NCBI RefSeq assembly: GCF_000525795.1
Contig: NZ_AOCG01000017.1
Span: forward strand, 1-64,000
DNA: 64,000 nucleotides
Direction: 5' to 3'
From: Listeria aquatica FSL S10-1188
Lineage (GTDB): Bacteria; Bacillota; Bacilli; Lactobacillales; Listeriaceae
The translations under genes and the position numbers were made by a program. Position 1 is the stretch's first letter. Each line of letters begins with the position of its first letter. Below the pieces are notes generated by a model. It was not told where the DNA came from. It made no database searches and saw nothing but the letters and a program-made list of their open reading frames with translations. Shown here piece by piece: positions 9,383-20,100 of the stretch.

Positions 9383-10169
9383 ATGAAACTCAAAAATTTC
9401 GGGGTCTTTCTTGCCATTTTTCTGCTAGTTATTTTAGCAGCTTGTGGAAACGAGGCAAGTCCATCCAAAAAGGAAACCAAAACCGATTTACATATCTCAG
9501 CTGCCGCTAGCCTAAAAGATGCGATCGATATGATCAAACCGCTTTATGAAAAGGCTCATCCTGGGACAAAATTAACTTTCGACTTTGCTGGCTCTGGACA
9601 GATTCGAGAACGTGTTGAAAGTGGCGCTCCGATTGACGGAGTTCTTTTTGCAAGCGAATCTGATATGGATAAATTGATACAAGCGAAAAAAAGCAACGAA
9701 TAAAGCTGAATTCGCACAAAATACACTTGTTCTAATTGAACCAGCATCAAAAAAAGCAAGAAACAGTAAAGACTTGTCAAACAAGCTGGAAACTTATCAA
9801 AAATTCGCTCTTGGAAATCCTGAATCCGTTCCTGCCGGACAATATGGAAAAGAAACCCTCGAAAAACTAAATTTATATAATGACATGGAAGGCAAACTTG
9901 TACTTGCTTCAGATGTACGCCAGGTACTCTCTTATGTAGCTTCTGGAAACGCAGATGCTGGTTTTGTCTACAAAACTGACGCACTGATTTCTAATAAAGT
10001 ACGTGTTGTACAAGCTGTTCCAGATTCCTTACATGCCCCTATTGGATACTATTCAGGAGTTGTATCTGACACGGAGCATCAGCAAGCTACCGAATCTTTT
10101 ATGGCTTTTATGCGTCATCAAAAAGCGCAGAAAATTTTGGAACGGTATGGGTTTAAATCAGTGAAATAA
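9383..10169 (+). CDS. modA: Molybdate-type ABC transporter substrate-binding lipoprotein
   Basis: Extracellular solute-binding protein, expected to capture molybdate or tungstate. It has a signal peptide with lipobox (VILAAC, Cys at residue 21), then the ModA motifs HISAAASLKDA, FDFAGSGQI (oxyanion loop) and later GNPESVPAGQYGKETLEKL and GNADAGFVYKTDA. A run of seven A (9685-9691) shifts the frame; with six A the protein continues as KKATNKAEFAQNTLVLIEPA and reaches 261 residues, a normal length. AAGGAGG precedes the ATG. No ModB or ModC gene is adjacent, so the permease must be elsewhere if the protein works. Proximity to narGHJI, a molybdoenzyme operon, fits molybdate supply. Confidence 0.8.
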
Positions 10170-10182
10170 ATTTTAAGTTCAT

Positions 10183-10228
10183 AAAAAAGCGAGAAAAAAT
10201 GTTCTGCACTTCATTTTTTCTCGCTTTT
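10183..10228. terminator. Bidirectional terminator
   Basis: AAAGCGAGAAAAAATG pairs perfectly with CATTTTTTCTCGCTTT between the convergent modA and a minus-strand wall-protein remnant. Confidence 0.8.
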
Positions 10229-10233
10229 ACTAT

Positions 10234-10554
10234 TTAAAACTTTCGACCGTATAATAAAGCTGCTCCTAAACTGAGTAATCCGACTCCTGCCAGTCCTCCA
10301 AATGGAATGGCATCATCATCTCCTGTCGGCGGTAGTACTGCCGTATCTGAAGAACCTGTTAGAGTAACTTTCGGCGCTTCGTCTCTCGCTGCTTCCTGCT
10401 TCTTCGCAAGTGCTTTTCCGGTTGTCACATCATCTAGTCGGTACGTCATACCTGATGTGCCAGCTACTTCCGTATAGCCTGCAGGAACATTTTCAGCCGA
10501 GCTACGTAGTTTCTTGCAGTTAAGTACATCCGTTATATCATTTATTGTTTCTTT
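10234..10554 (-). pseudogene. C-terminal remnant of an LPXTG surface protein
   Basis: The minus-strand frame is open for about 107 codons but has no start codon at its 5' end; the internal ATG at 10449 has no ribosome site. The end carries a sorting signal: LPPTG, hydrophobic stretch (FGGLAGVGLLSLGAALL) and basic tail GRKF. Upstream residues (VPAGYTEVAGTSGMTYRLDD) look like part of a larger repeat domain. I read this as the tail of a deleted wall-anchored protein gene. Confidence 0.6.
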
Positions 10555-10718
10555 TCATCCAAAAGAAACAAAACTATCTTTTTCAATCATTCCACAATTC
10601 TATTTTCTTTAAACATCAAATCTGTGATCAATCAATTTCTAATTTTACTAGATGAAAATTTCACTAACCTACTAGTCGAATTATCTGAGTCTCCCAACCA
10701 AAATCAAAAAACCAAAAC

Positions 10719-10795
10719 AAAAAGAACAGAATCCTAAGAACTCCCATTTTATAAATGGTTTCGTTTCAAAGTTTCTGTTCTTTTCATTTTTCCTA
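10719..10795. terminator. Terminator region after narK
   Basis: AAAAGAACAGAA and TTTCTGTTCTTTT form a long-loop hairpin enclosing a second one (CCATTTTATAAATGG). It begins about 45 bp after the narK stop. Nothing else is seen in 10555-10839. Confidence 0.55.
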
Positions 10796-10839
10796 AATAT
10801 CATAATTTTATTTGTTACGCTTTAGAGTTATTCATTTTA

Positions 10840-12018
10840 TTAAGAATTTTGATAGTTTGTCTTCGGCCTTAAATAAACAGCCCAAACTACAATTAGACAA
10901 ATCACGGCGAATAGTGCTAAGAGGACAAATCCTAATGAAAATGAACCTGTGGCATCCTTAATAGCTCCGAGTAAAAGCGGTGGGAAAAAGCCCCCAAGTC
11001 CGCCAGCTGCCCCTACAAACCCGGTAACAGCACCTGTGTTCCCTTTAGAGACCATTGGGACCATTTTGAAAACCACACCATTTCCAATCCCAATCGCAAG
11101 TGCAGTTAGGAAGATACAACTTATGAAAATAATGAAGTTTTGGAGTAACAGTGCCATGACAAGCGCAAAGATAATCACAAGAAAGAATAATCCCGTCAAG
11201 ATCTTCGTAGGGCTCGCTTTATCTGCAACGACACCACCGATCGGTCGCATTAGTGTTGCAACAGCCGCAAAGGCTGCAGAAACAAGTCCTGCATTAACAG
11301 GGTTCATCAAGAACTGGTCTGACATAAAGGCTGGTAGATAGTTACTAAGCGCAACAAAAGCTCCGAATGTTAAGAAATAAAATAATGACAGGAACCAAGT
11401 ATTTTTATCTTTCACAACAGATAGTTGCTCGCCAAGTGTCTTTTTCTCTGCCGAGATCGGCATTTCTTTTGCGAATAAGCTGAACAAAATGATGATAACT
11501 AGAAGTGCAATGATGAGTGAATAGTAGACCCAGTCAAATCCCCAAGACTTATTAATTTGTGGAATAATGAGTCCTGCAAGTGCATTTCCAATATTCCCCA
11601 TTCCTGCAATACCAAGGATAAGTCCCTGCTTTTCTGGTGGAAACCATGCAGAAACATACGAAATGGCAATGGCAAATGTTGTTCCTGCCATTCCAAGGAA
11701 AAGCGCTAATAAAATGAGTAGTGGAAACGAAGAAACTTGCGGAACAAAAATAAGTGGAATAATGATAAATAGCATTGTTCCAATGTAAACTTTCTTTCCG
11801 CCGATTCGGTCACTGAGGATCCCCATTGGGATGCGCATGACAGAACCAAGTAGTACGGGTGTTGCGATCATTAAACTTTTTTGCGATGCCGAAAGTCCAA
11901 AGTCGGATGCGATTTGATTGGCTACGGGCGACAAACATGCCCATACCATGAATGAAATCGCCATGGCAACCGTCGCAAAAATGAGTGCCGTGATTGCATC
12001 TTTTTTTGAGTAATTCAT
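10840..12018 (-). CDS. narK: Nitrate/nitrite MFS transporter
   Basis: Twelve-helix major facilitator that imports nitrate and/or exports nitrite for nitrate respiration. The two nitrate signatures of the NNP family are visible: GIAGMGNIGNALAGLIIP in helix 5 and GFVGAAGGLGGFFPPLLLG in helix 11, along with the MFS loop GILSDRIGGKK. I start at ATG 12018 because GGGGA lies seven bases upstream; the ATG at 12024 is too close to it. Product 392 residues, a normal length. It lies after nreABC but behind a terminator and with its own promoter and a candidate NreC box at 12083-12096, so it is likely transcribed separately and induced by nitrate. Confidence 0.92.
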   Translation of the reverse strand: MNYSKKDAITALIFATVAMAISFMVWACLSPVANQIASDFGLSASQKSLMIATPVLLGSVMRIPMGILSDRIGGKKVYIGTMLFIIIPLIFVPQVSSFPLLILLALFLGMAGTTFAIAISYVSAWFPPEKQGLILGIAGMGNIGNALAGLIIPQINKSWGFDWVYYSLIIALLVIIILFSLFAKEMPISAEKKTLGEQLSVVKDKNTWFLSLFYFLTFGAFVALSNYLPAFMSDQFLMNPVNAGLVSAAFAAVATLMRPIGGVVADKASPTKILTGLFFLVIIFALVMALLLQNFIIFISCIFLTALAIGIGNGVVFKMVPMVSKGNTGAVTGFVGAAGGLGGFFPPLLLGAIKDATGSFSLGFVLLALFAVICLIVVWAVYLRPKTNYQNS

Positions 12019-12052
12019 TTTCATATCCCCTTTAACGGTTTTGTACATCATT

Positions 12053-12096
12053 ATGATACCTTTTTCACAATTGAAACACTATTAGGGAAATACCTA
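12053..12096 (-). promoter_or_regulatory. narK promoter with candidate NreC box
   Basis: Minus-strand -10 element TATCAT (12058-12053). The near-palindrome TAGGGAAATACCTA occupies 12083-12096, centred about 44 bp upstream of the presumed start site, where an activator would act. The 11-mer TATTAGGGAAA is shared with the narG upstream region. Confidence 0.5.
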
Positions 12097-12129
12097 AAAA
12101 AGATATTGCACACAGGGCAATATCTTTTA
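12096..12129 (-). terminator. Terminator of the nar-nre transcript
   Basis: AAGATATTGC / GCAATATCTT, ten perfect pairs, then six T on the minus strand, just after the nreC stop. It partly abuts the narK regulatory box. Confidence 0.8.
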
Positions 12130-12133
12130 CAAA

Positions 12134-12779
12134 TCAATCAAATTTTTTTTTGATTGCATAGTGCACTAAATCTGTGCGCTTTTCAAATCCCAACTTATGC
12201 ATGATACTCGTCTTGTGGGCTTCCACCGTTTTCACAGATACAAACAGCTTTTCAGCAATTTCCTTATTTCCGTATCCAAGCGCGATTAGTGGCAAAATTT
12301 CTTGCTCCCGTTTTGATAGAAGTTCATAGGAATTGATTTTTTCATCCACTTCATTTTTTGTTAAAAATTCTCGAACAAGAGCGGGCGCAACACTTGGATG
12401 GATATAAATACCGCCTCCATAAACGGCACGGATCGCTTCGAGCATTTCTTCGTCATAGGCATTTTTCAGCAAATATCCTGATGCTCCAACTTTGAGTGCC
12501 CGGAATAGATATTCTTCATCGTCATGCATTGTCATAATCAATACTTTGACTTTCTCGTTTACTTCCTTGATTTTTTTTCGTTGTCACAAGCCCATTTTCT
12601 CCTGGAGGCATGCTAAGATCCATCAAAATAACATCTACTTCATTTTGTTCCAGTTTCATCATTGCTTCTAACCCATCAGCAGCATCGGAAACCACTTGCA
12701 TATCTGACTGCTCGTTAATGATATATGACAAGCCTCTTCTCACGACCACATGATCGTCTACAACCATGATTCGAATCAT
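12134..12779 (-). CDS. nreC: Response regulator, NarL/NreC family
   Basis: Two-component regulator that activates narG and narK transcription in response to low oxygen and nitrate. The N-terminal receiver starts [17 protein letters not shown] with the phospho-acceptor Asp in VILMDLSMP (about residue 55); the C-terminal LuxR-type HTH reads [21 protein letters not shown] and [17 protein letters not shown] run of eight T at 12571-12578 breaks the frame; with seven, TTK continues as [20 protein letters not shown] and the 214-residue protein is complete. The ATG overlaps the nreB stop (four bases), showing translational coupling. Name by homology of the whole nreABC arrangement to staphylococci. 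Confidence 0.85.
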
Positions 12780-13818
12780 CGGACCTCAACTCCTACTTTA
12801 GCAATCACTTCTGTTCCCTTGCCGTACTCCGAATGAATCTCACAAGTCCCCCCACACAGCTCAACACGTTCTTTCATATTCATCAAGCCTAGTCCAGAGC
12901 CTTTAATTTCAATGTCCTCCGTCGAAAAGCCACAACCGTCATCTATTACTTCAAGAATCAAGACCTCATCTTTCCTCCGCAAAGTAACAACAATATCGTC
13001 AATATCCGCGTACTTAGCAGCATTTAATAACGCCTCTTGGGCTACACGGTAAAGTGTGGTCTCAATGAAAGGGTCAAACCGCGCATTTTGAATGTCAGAA
13101 ATAAGTGCAACTTCTACGCCGAAAATCTGCTCGTAACGCTTACAATAAGACTTTAGGGCTGAATATAAGCCCAAGTCATCTAGAGCTGCCGGGCGCAAAT
13201 CCACTGCCATATTCCGAATATCACTCAAAATATTAGCCACATAAGTTTCGACACCATCCATCTGCGTATCAAAAGAAGAACCCTTTTCCATATATTTCAG
13301 TTTTCTAACTTCCATTAACGCACTATACAATTCTTGAGCAATCCCATCATGCAGTTCACGTGAAAGTTTTTTCCGTTCCGCTTCATGGGCATTCATCACA
13401 TATTTTGTCAGCATTGATTTTTGCAGTTCTTTGGCCGTTTCCTGTTGCTCAGTTAAATTACGTAGTGACAAAACGCCGATGCCATTTTTTTCTTCCAAAA
13501 CTGTAAAACTTGCACTGTAAGGCACTTCTATTCCATCTAAGCTCGTTAGATAGATTTGAAAAGATTCGCCGTTTTCTCGTTCTTTGATGCGGCAATTAGC
13601 ACATGTGTGCTCTTCTTCAAACGACATACAACCACGACAAATTTGACAAAAATTTTTGATTTGTTGCCAGTCCAGCGTTGTTCCATGCTCAAATAATTCT
13701 TCGGCTACATGGTTCTGTTTAATGACTTTCTGGTTGCCATCCATGATAAAAATCGCATCACTTGTTTTTTTCAAAAAAAAAGATCAACTAAATGAGGATG
13801 GTTTGCAAATGCAGTCAA
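12776..13818 (-). CDS. nreB: Oxygen-sensing histidine kinase, NreB type
   Basis: Cytosolic sensor kinase; NreB of staphylococci carries an O2-labile [4Fe-4S] cluster on four cysteines of a PAS domain. Here the PAS-like N-terminus has five clustered cysteines (CQICRGC and, eight residues later, CANC), enough for such a cluster. Then follow the H-box of the HisKA_3 type (LSRELHDGIAQELYSALM) and the HATPase signatures (ALLNAAKYADI; GCGFSTEDIEIKGSGLGLMNM). There are no membrane segments. The frame from 13774 lacks the first residues: TTG at 13818 follows AAAGGAAG and joins if the nine-A run at 13773-13781 has ten bases. That start is one base past the nreA stop and gives about 347 residues. Confidence 0.87.
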
Positions 13819-13819
13819 G

Positions 13820-14281
13820 CTAATCTTCCTTTCTTTGCATAAATTGAAGCAAATAAGGCGAGAGCTTTGCCGCTACCGCTTCCATTTGCCGTTTGATTCG
13901 TCCGTCCATCACGGTTTCCTTGCGATATCCGCCTAGAAAAATTGCCAAAACTTCCTGCTCCATGAGAATTGGAATAGCCACGATCGAAACTAGATTTTCC
14001 ATGATCGCAATTGGAAACTGCGAAAGATCATCCACTTCTTCTCTTAAATTCTGAACAGACATTGCCCGCCCAGTCTTCCAGACAATTCCAGCTATTCCTT
14101 TTCCGTTTTGTAAAACAATTTTCTGATAGCGATTATTACGATTCCCAGAAGCAAACAACCATCTAATTTCTTTCACACTCGTTGCACTTGTATTTAATGC
14201 TATCCCAAGAAAATCGACACCTAAATCCAGTCTTGCTTCAATTAAATAATCCGTTATTTCATGTTTTAGCTGTCCTTCCAT
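13820..14281 (-). CDS. nreA: GAF-domain nitrate sensor, NreA type
   Basis: Small GAF protein; in staphylococci NreA binds nitrate and controls NreB phosphorylation. This 153-residue product is a single GAF fold with GKGIAGIVWKTGRAMSV and FPIAIMENLVSIVAIPILMEQEVLAIFLGGYR. I start at ATG 14281, nine bases after GGAGG, instead of the upstream in-frame codon at 14329. It lies between narI and nreB, which begins one base after its stop, so nreABC is one translational unit. Identification rests on domain and position; nitrate-binding residues cannot be verified by eye. Confidence 0.85.
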   Translation of the reverse strand: MEGQLKHEITDYLIEARLDLGVDFLGIALNTSATSVKEIRWLFASGNRNNRYQKIVLQNGKGIAGIVWKTGRAMSVQNLREEVDDLSQFPIAIMENLVSIVAIPILMEQEVLAIFLGGYRKETVMDGRIKRQMEAVAAKLSPYLLQFMQRKED

Positions 14282-14350
14282 TTTCTCGAATCCTCCATGA
14301 ACTGATACTATCACTATAACGCAATTCAACTGAAAAAAACAGTCAGATCA

Positions 14351-15028
14351 TTAAGATGGATTTTTGCGATAAATGATATAGCGCCGCCTCAAGTAGCTAA
14401 GCGGCACACTCCATGCATGAACAAGTCGTGTATATGGAAACAAGCCAAAAATGATGAACGCACTTAAAATGTGTAATTTAAATAGAACTGGAACGTGTAT
14501 CATCAAACTTGCATCTGGCCGAAACAAGAAAAGTTGTCGAAACCAAATCGAAATGGATTCACGATAATCAAAACCAGGGATTTCTTGCGTTCCAAAGACT
14601 GTACTAGCCATCCCAAGAATAACGGTGAGAAGTAACGTGATGTTCACAATAATATCTCCTGTCGAACTGATTCTGCGAACACTAGGATTTGATAAGCGAC
14701 GAAACGTCAACAAAAACATCCCAACAAATGTCATCACACCAAAGATGCTGCCGATCCCAACCGCAAAAATATGATACATATGCTCACTGATTCCAAGCGC
14801 CGCTGTCCAAGATTCTGGGATAACAAGCCCAACAAAATGACCACCAATCACAAAGATGATTCCTACATGAAACAGGAGACTCCCAATCATTAGCTGCTTT
14901 TTCTCTAGCATTTCACTTGATTTTGCGGTCACACTAAACTGATCGTAACGATAGCGGAAAATATGACCGACAATAAAGCTCGCAAGAACAAGATAAGGAA
15001 CAATGACCCACAAAAATTCATTCCACAT
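14351..15028 (-). CDS. narI: Respiratory nitrate reductase gamma subunit (cytochrome b)
   Basis: Membrane subunit that oxidises menaquinol and passes electrons through two b haems to NarH. The 225 residues contain five hydrophobic segments. Histidines fit for haem ligation are seen in LFHVGIIFVIGGHFVG, the HMYH segment and VLFKLHILSAFIIFG. Start ATG 15028 (MWNEFLWV) follows AGGAGGGC; it overlaps the narJ end by eleven bases. The C-terminus ends in a basic cytoplasmic tail (YLRRRYIIYRKNPS). Last structural gene of narGHJI, 69 bp before nreA. Confidence 0.93.
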   Translation of the reverse strand: MWNEFLWVIVPYLVLASFIVGHIFRYRYDQFSVTAKSSEMLEKKQLMIGSLLFHVGIIFVIGGHFVGLVIPESWTAALGISEHMYHIFAVGIGSIFGVMTFVGMFLLTFRRLSNPSVRRISSTGDIIVNITLLLTVILGMASTVFGTQEIPGFDYRESISIWFRQLFLFRPDASLMIHVPVLFKLHILSAFIIFGLFPYTRLVHAWSVPLSYLRRRYIIYRKNPS

Positions 15029-15593
15029 ACTGAGAGCCCTCCTTTTGTAAAAGACATGCCTTAAGTTCCACACGCACTGCTTCAATTAGATATCGATAAG
15101 GATTTTCTTCTTCATTTAAGTTTTGAAGTAAAAAGTAAGTCCCATCTTCCATCACACCAAATAACACTTCTAAATCCTGAACGCGCTCATCTTGAAACCA
15201 GTCTCCCGCTTCATAAAATTCAAGCATCAGCGGTAAAAAGTCTGTTAATTCAGCATCGACAGCTAGCAAACCAAACATTTCATATAAAAATTTTAATTTA
15301 GAGAGCATCTGTCCACGTTCACGCGCATCTTCAAATTTATAGAACGTCATATATAGCGATAATTTTTTAGTAAAATCAAAACTATCCGTATAAAACTGTT
15401 GTAACTCAAACAGACTTTTCGTTTCAATTTCCTGCCAAAAGCGAAGAAGAAGATCCTTCGTCCCCGCTTCAGCAGTATCTAATTCCGTTTCAAGATAGGC
15501 TTCATTCATATACAGTTTATTTGGATAATCAAGCAGGTTTGATAATTTACCAAATACCGGCCGTTTTTCATTTAAAACTGCTGCATTAATCAC
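15018..15593 (-). CDS. narJ: Nitrate reductase assembly chaperone
   Basis: Cytosolic chaperone of the TorD/NarJ family, needed to insert the molybdenum cofactor and FeS cluster into NarG; not part of the final enzyme. The protein is all-helical and acidic, with the typical VFGKLSNLLDYP start and FLPLMLEFYEAGD motif. GTG at 15593 is chosen because GGAGG lies eight bases upstream and it overlaps the narH stop; ATG 15608 is possible. About 191 residues, normal size. Confidence 0.88.
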   Translation of the reverse strand: MINAAVLNEKRPVFGKLSNLLDYPNKLYMNEAYLETELDTAEAGTKDLLLRFWQEIETKSLFELQQFYTDSFDFTKKLSLYMTFYKFEDARERGQMLSKLKFLYEMFGLLAVDAELTDFLPLMLEFYEAGDWFQDERVQDLEVLFGVMEDGTYFLLQNLNEEENPYRYLIEAVRVELKACLLQKEGSQYVE

Positions 15594-17154
15594 GCCAAAT
15601 CCCTCCATAGAAACTTTCCTCGTACATTTCTTGAGTTGTCTTCCCATCTGCTTGAGCCTGCATCATCTGTCCATGTTCCGAAGCAAGGCTACATCCATTA
15701 CAAACATCATTCGAGTAACCTGTTCCACCTTGTGCTCGGTAAGTATCAATGTAGTCCTCTTTATGACTCATTGGAATCACAAAGCGGTCTTCATATTTAG
15801 CAATTGCAAGCAAGCGATACATTTTCTTCACTTCTGTTTCTGTAAGTCCAACTCTTTCAAGACGTGTTACATCAAAGTCCTTACCAGAAGAAGCTGCTCG
15901 CATATAAAGCCGCATCATCGCCATTTTTTGTAATGACGACTTAATCACCTCTGTATTCCCTGCCGTCAAAATACTCGCTAAGTAATCAACTGGAAGGCGC
16001 ATCTCTTCAATTGCCGGAAAAATCATATCTGGGTTTTCAACCGAATCTTTTCCTTCAAAATAATTCATAATCGGTGAAAGTGGTGGCACGTACCAAACCA
16101 TCGGCATTGTACGATATTCAGGGTGGAGCGGAAAAGCGATTTTGTATTCTTTTGCCATTTTATAGATCGGTGAGTTTTGAGCTGCCTCAATCCAGTCTTC
16201 CGAAATCCCATCTTTACGTGCTTGTTCAATCATTTTCGGATCATTCGGGTCAATAAAAAGATCAAGTTGTGCTTCATAAAGTGCTTTTTCATCTTTTGTT
16301 TCTGCTGCTTCCTTTACTCGGTCAGCATCATAAAGCATAACACCTAGATAGCGAATTCGACCTGTACAAGTTTCCGAACAAACTGTCGGCAAACCTGCTT
16401 CGATCCGTGGGAAACAAAATGTACATTTTTCTGCTTTGTTCGTTTTCCAGTTGAAGTAAACTTTCTTATAAGGACAGCCTGTCATACAATAGCGCCAGCC
16501 CCGACAAGCTTCCTGGTCAACAAGCACGATCCCATCTTCATCACGTTTATACATCGCGCCACTCGGACAAGAAGCTACACAAGCTGGATTTAAACAATGT
16601 TCACAGAGGCGAGGCAAATACATCATAAATGCCGTTTCAAAATTCGATTTGATTTCCGACTCAATTTTCTTCATGTTCGGGTCTTGCGGCATCGTTTTCG
16701 GAGCCCCAGCAAGATCATCTTCCCAGTTTGGTCCCCATTCGATTTCCATATTCGCACCCGTCACAACCGATTTCGGACGAGCAACTGGTTGATTGTTACG
16801 CTGTTCTGGTGAGAACAAGTTTTCATAGTCATATGTCCAAGGCTCGTAGTAATCCTTCATTTCTGGCATATCAGGATTATAGAAAATCTTCCCAAGCGCT
16901 ACTTTATTTAGTTTCGAACCAGATTTCAGTTCTAACTTCCCTTTCTTATTAAGCGTCCAGCCACCTTTATACTCTTCCTGATCTTCCCAGCGTTTCGGAT
17001 AACCAATACCCGGCTTTGTTTCAACATTATTAAACCACATATATTCCGCACCCGGTCGGTTCGTCCACGTATTTTTACACGTTACGCTACAAGTGTGGCA
17101 GCCGATGCATTTATCTAAATTCATGACCATTCCAATTTGCGCTTTAATCTTCAA
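15586..17154 (-). CDS. narH: Respiratory nitrate reductase beta subunit (FeS)
   Basis: Electron-transfer subunit between NarI and NarG, on the inner face of the membrane. The 522 residues contain the four cysteine clusters of NarH: CIGCHTCSVTCKNTW (residues 16-30), CEHCLNPACVASCPSGA, CRGWRYCMTGCPYKK and CTFCFPRIEAGLPTVCSETC. The tryptophan in the third cluster (CRGWRYC) is the known residue marking the [3Fe-4S] cluster. Starts within the end of narG (overlap 11 bases), so synthesis is coupled. The C-terminal CNGC motif (DVCNGCSLASEHG) is an additional visible cysteine pair. Confidence 0.95.
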   Translation of the reverse strand: MKIKAQIGMVMNLDKCIGCHTCSVTCKNTWTNRPGAEYMWFNNVETKPGIGYPKRWEDQEEYKGGWTLNKKGKLELKSGSKLNKVALGKIFYNPDMPEMKDYYEPWTYDYENLFSPEQRNNQPVARPKSVVTGANMEIEWGPNWEDDLAGAPKTMPQDPNMKKIESEIKSNFETAFMMYLPRLCEHCLNPACVASCPSGAMYKRDEDGIVLVDQEACRGWRYCMTGCPYKKVYFNWKTNKAEKCTFCFPRIEAGLPTVCSETCTGRIRYLGVMLYDADRVKEAAETKDEKALYEAQLDLFIDPNDPKMIEQARKDGISEDWIEAAQNSPIYKMAKEYKIAFPLHPEYRTMPMVWYVPPLSPIMNYFEGKDSVENPDMIFPAIEEMRLPVDYLASILTAGNTEVIKSSLQKMAMMRLYMRAASSGKDFDVTRLERVGLTETEVKKMYRLLAIAKYEDRFVIPMSHKEDYIDTYRAQGGTGYSNDVCNGCSLASEHGQMMQAQADGKTTQEMYEESFYGGIWRD

Positions 17155-20100
17155 GCCAGTCCACCTCTTTCAGTTTTCTCACATTCACATACAAATCACG
17201 TTGATTCCCAATTGGGCCATAATAGTTAAAGCCGTAACTAAGTTGTGCATAGCCGCCCACCATTTGCGTTGGTTTCACATGGATCTTCGTTGGCGAGTTG
17301 TGGCTACCGCCACGTTGCCCCGTAAGTTCACTACCTGGCACATTCACATGTTTATCTTGCGCATGATACATAAACATCGTTCCACGTGGCATTCTGTGAC
17401 TAACCACTGCTCGGGCTGTTACAACCCCATTTCGGTTATAAACCTCAAGCCAGTCATTATCCTGAATTCCCGCTGCATCGGCATCTTCATTATTGATCCA
17501 TACATTAGGGCCGCCACGGAAAAGTGTTAACATATGAAGATTATCCTGATACATACTGTGAATATTCCATTTTCCATGTGGCGTCAAATAACGAAGTGTG
17601 ATCGCATCCGCATCTTGTTTTTCATCAAAATTGTCACGCTTTGCAAATACATGCGGTGGAAGCGTAGGTTTAAATATAGGCAACGATTCCCCGTATTGCA
17701 AGAACAATTCATGATCCAAATAAAATTGTTGTCTTCCTGTTAATGTTCGAAACGGAACAAGCCGCTCAATATTTGTTGTAAATGGTGAGTAACGCTTCCC
17801 ATTCGTATTAGAACCCGTAAATACAGGTGTCGGAATGACTTCACGAGGCTGAACTGTGATGCTTTGGAATGTGATTTTTTCAGCTTCCCGGTCCTTCGCA
17901 AGATCAGCAAGCGGAACCCCAGTCGTTTCTTCCGCACTTTCCCAAGCACGAACCGCCACCTTCCCATTGGTCGCACTCGAAATCGTCAAAATCGCATCCG
18001 CCGCATGCCGCGCATCTTTCAAAATCGGTTTTCCATCTTTAATCGTGTCGTCCTCGTAAACACCGTTGGTTTGCTTAAGCTCCTCATATTCCTGCGCCAC
18101 AGAAAATTGAGTCCCATGCGCCCCAACTTTTCCGCTAGAAACATTCGGTCCGAGCGTGATAAATTTGTTGTAGATTTCGCGATAATCGCGTTCCACGACT
18201 TGAAAAATCGGCATCGTTTTGCCCGGTATAGCTTCCACTTCGCCCCGCTTCCAGTCTTTGATTTGACCGTAAGGCTGAGCAATTTCCTTCTCAGAATCAT
18301 GCCCAAGCGGCAGCATCACAATATCGCGTTCTGGCTTCTCAAACACATGTTTCGCCATCTTCGAAAACACTTCTGCAAGCCCTCTAAACGTATTCCAGTC
18401 CGACTTAGATTCCCAAAGTGGATCAATCGCCGGATTAAACGGATGAACAAATGGATGCATATCCGTACTGGATAAATCTGTTTTTTCGTACCATGTAGCA
18501 GCTGGAAGAACCACATCTGAATACATCGGCGTTGCAGTCATCCGAAAATCAAGCGTCACGAGTAAATCTAATTTGCCACGAACCTCTTCATCCCGCCAAA
18601 CCATTTCTTCTGGCCGGAACTCATCATTTTGCTTCGACATCAAATTATCCGTTGTCCCAAGCAAGTGCTTCATAAAATATTCTTGCCCTTTCCCGCTTGA
18701 AGAAAGCAAATTCGAACGCCAAACAAAAAGCCCACGCGGGAAGTTCACCGGATTATCCGGATCTTCCACCGCAAAATTCGTCTCTCCCGATTTCAAATCC
18801 TCAACTAACTGTTCCACCAGTTCCGCATCCGACTTTTCAGCCGCCTCTTGCCCATAAGAAAGCGAACTTTTATCAAACTGCGGGAACGAAGGCAACCATC
18901 CAAGTCGCGCCGCTAACACATTGTAATCAGCCGGATGCTGATACCGAAGTTCATCCGCAATCGGCGACTTCAGCGCCGCATTTTCCATTTCTTCATATTT
19001 CCATTGATCTGTTGCAAAATACCAGAAACTTGTTCCATTTTGCTGCCTAACCGCGCCTTGCCAATCTTTCGCGAAAGCAACCGTTTGCCAGCCTTCGATC
19101 GGACGGCATTTTTCCTGACCTACATAATGCGCCCAACCGCCGCCATTCACACCTTGCGATGCTGTAAGCACAACGAGATTCAAAATCGACCGATAAATCG
19201 TATCACTATTAAACCAGTGATTGATTCCAGCGCCCATGATAATCATCGATCGCCCTTCCGTATCAATCGCATTTTGAGCAAACTCACGAGCGATCTGCGT
19301 GACAATACTTGCTTTCACGCCCGTAATTTTTTCCTGCCAAGCTGGCGTATACTTACTCGATTCATCATCCAAATCTTTTGCCGCAAGCTCGTCGCCATCA
19401 AACATTTCAATTCCGTACTGGCTTAGCATCAAATCATAAACTGTTACAGCTTTCCGAATCGTCCCATCTGCAAGAGTCATTTCTCGAACTGGAATATGCC
19501 GTTCAAAAACACCATTTCCAGCATCATCAAAGAATGGGAAAACAATTTTTTCAAACTGTCCTTCTTCTTGCAATGAAAGTTTCGGAGCAATCGTTGTTCC
19601 ATCTTCATTTTCCAAACTTAGATTCCATTTTTCATCTTTAGCCCATCTCTGTCCGATCGTCCCGTTAGGAGACACAATTTCTCCTGTTGTTTCATCAATC
19701 AGGCATGTCCGCCACTCGGCATGCTCGCTTTTTTTGCCAAAGTCTGCTTCACGAAGGAAACGCCCTGCTTTATAAACACCACTTGCATCTTGATCTAACA
19801 AAATCAAGAAAGGCAGATCCGTATATTTTCTTGCATAATTTAAAAAACATCGGTTCTTTTTTATCTTGGTAAAACTCTTTCAAAATAACGTGCGTCATTG
19901 CTTGCGCAAGCGCGGCATCTGTTCCTGGATTTGGCGCAAGCCAGTTATCAGCAAACTTTACATTTTCTGCATAATCCGGCGCAACTGCCACAACTTTTGT
20001 ACCTTTATAGCGAACTTCCGTCATAAAATGTGCATCCGGCGTTCTTGTAAGTGGTACGTTTGAGCCCCACATCATGATATAGCCAGCATTGTACCAGTCA

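Noticed and set aside
17534-18857. Plus-strand Arg/Ser-rich frames opposite narG
   Set aside because: Antisense artefacts; no signals of translation.
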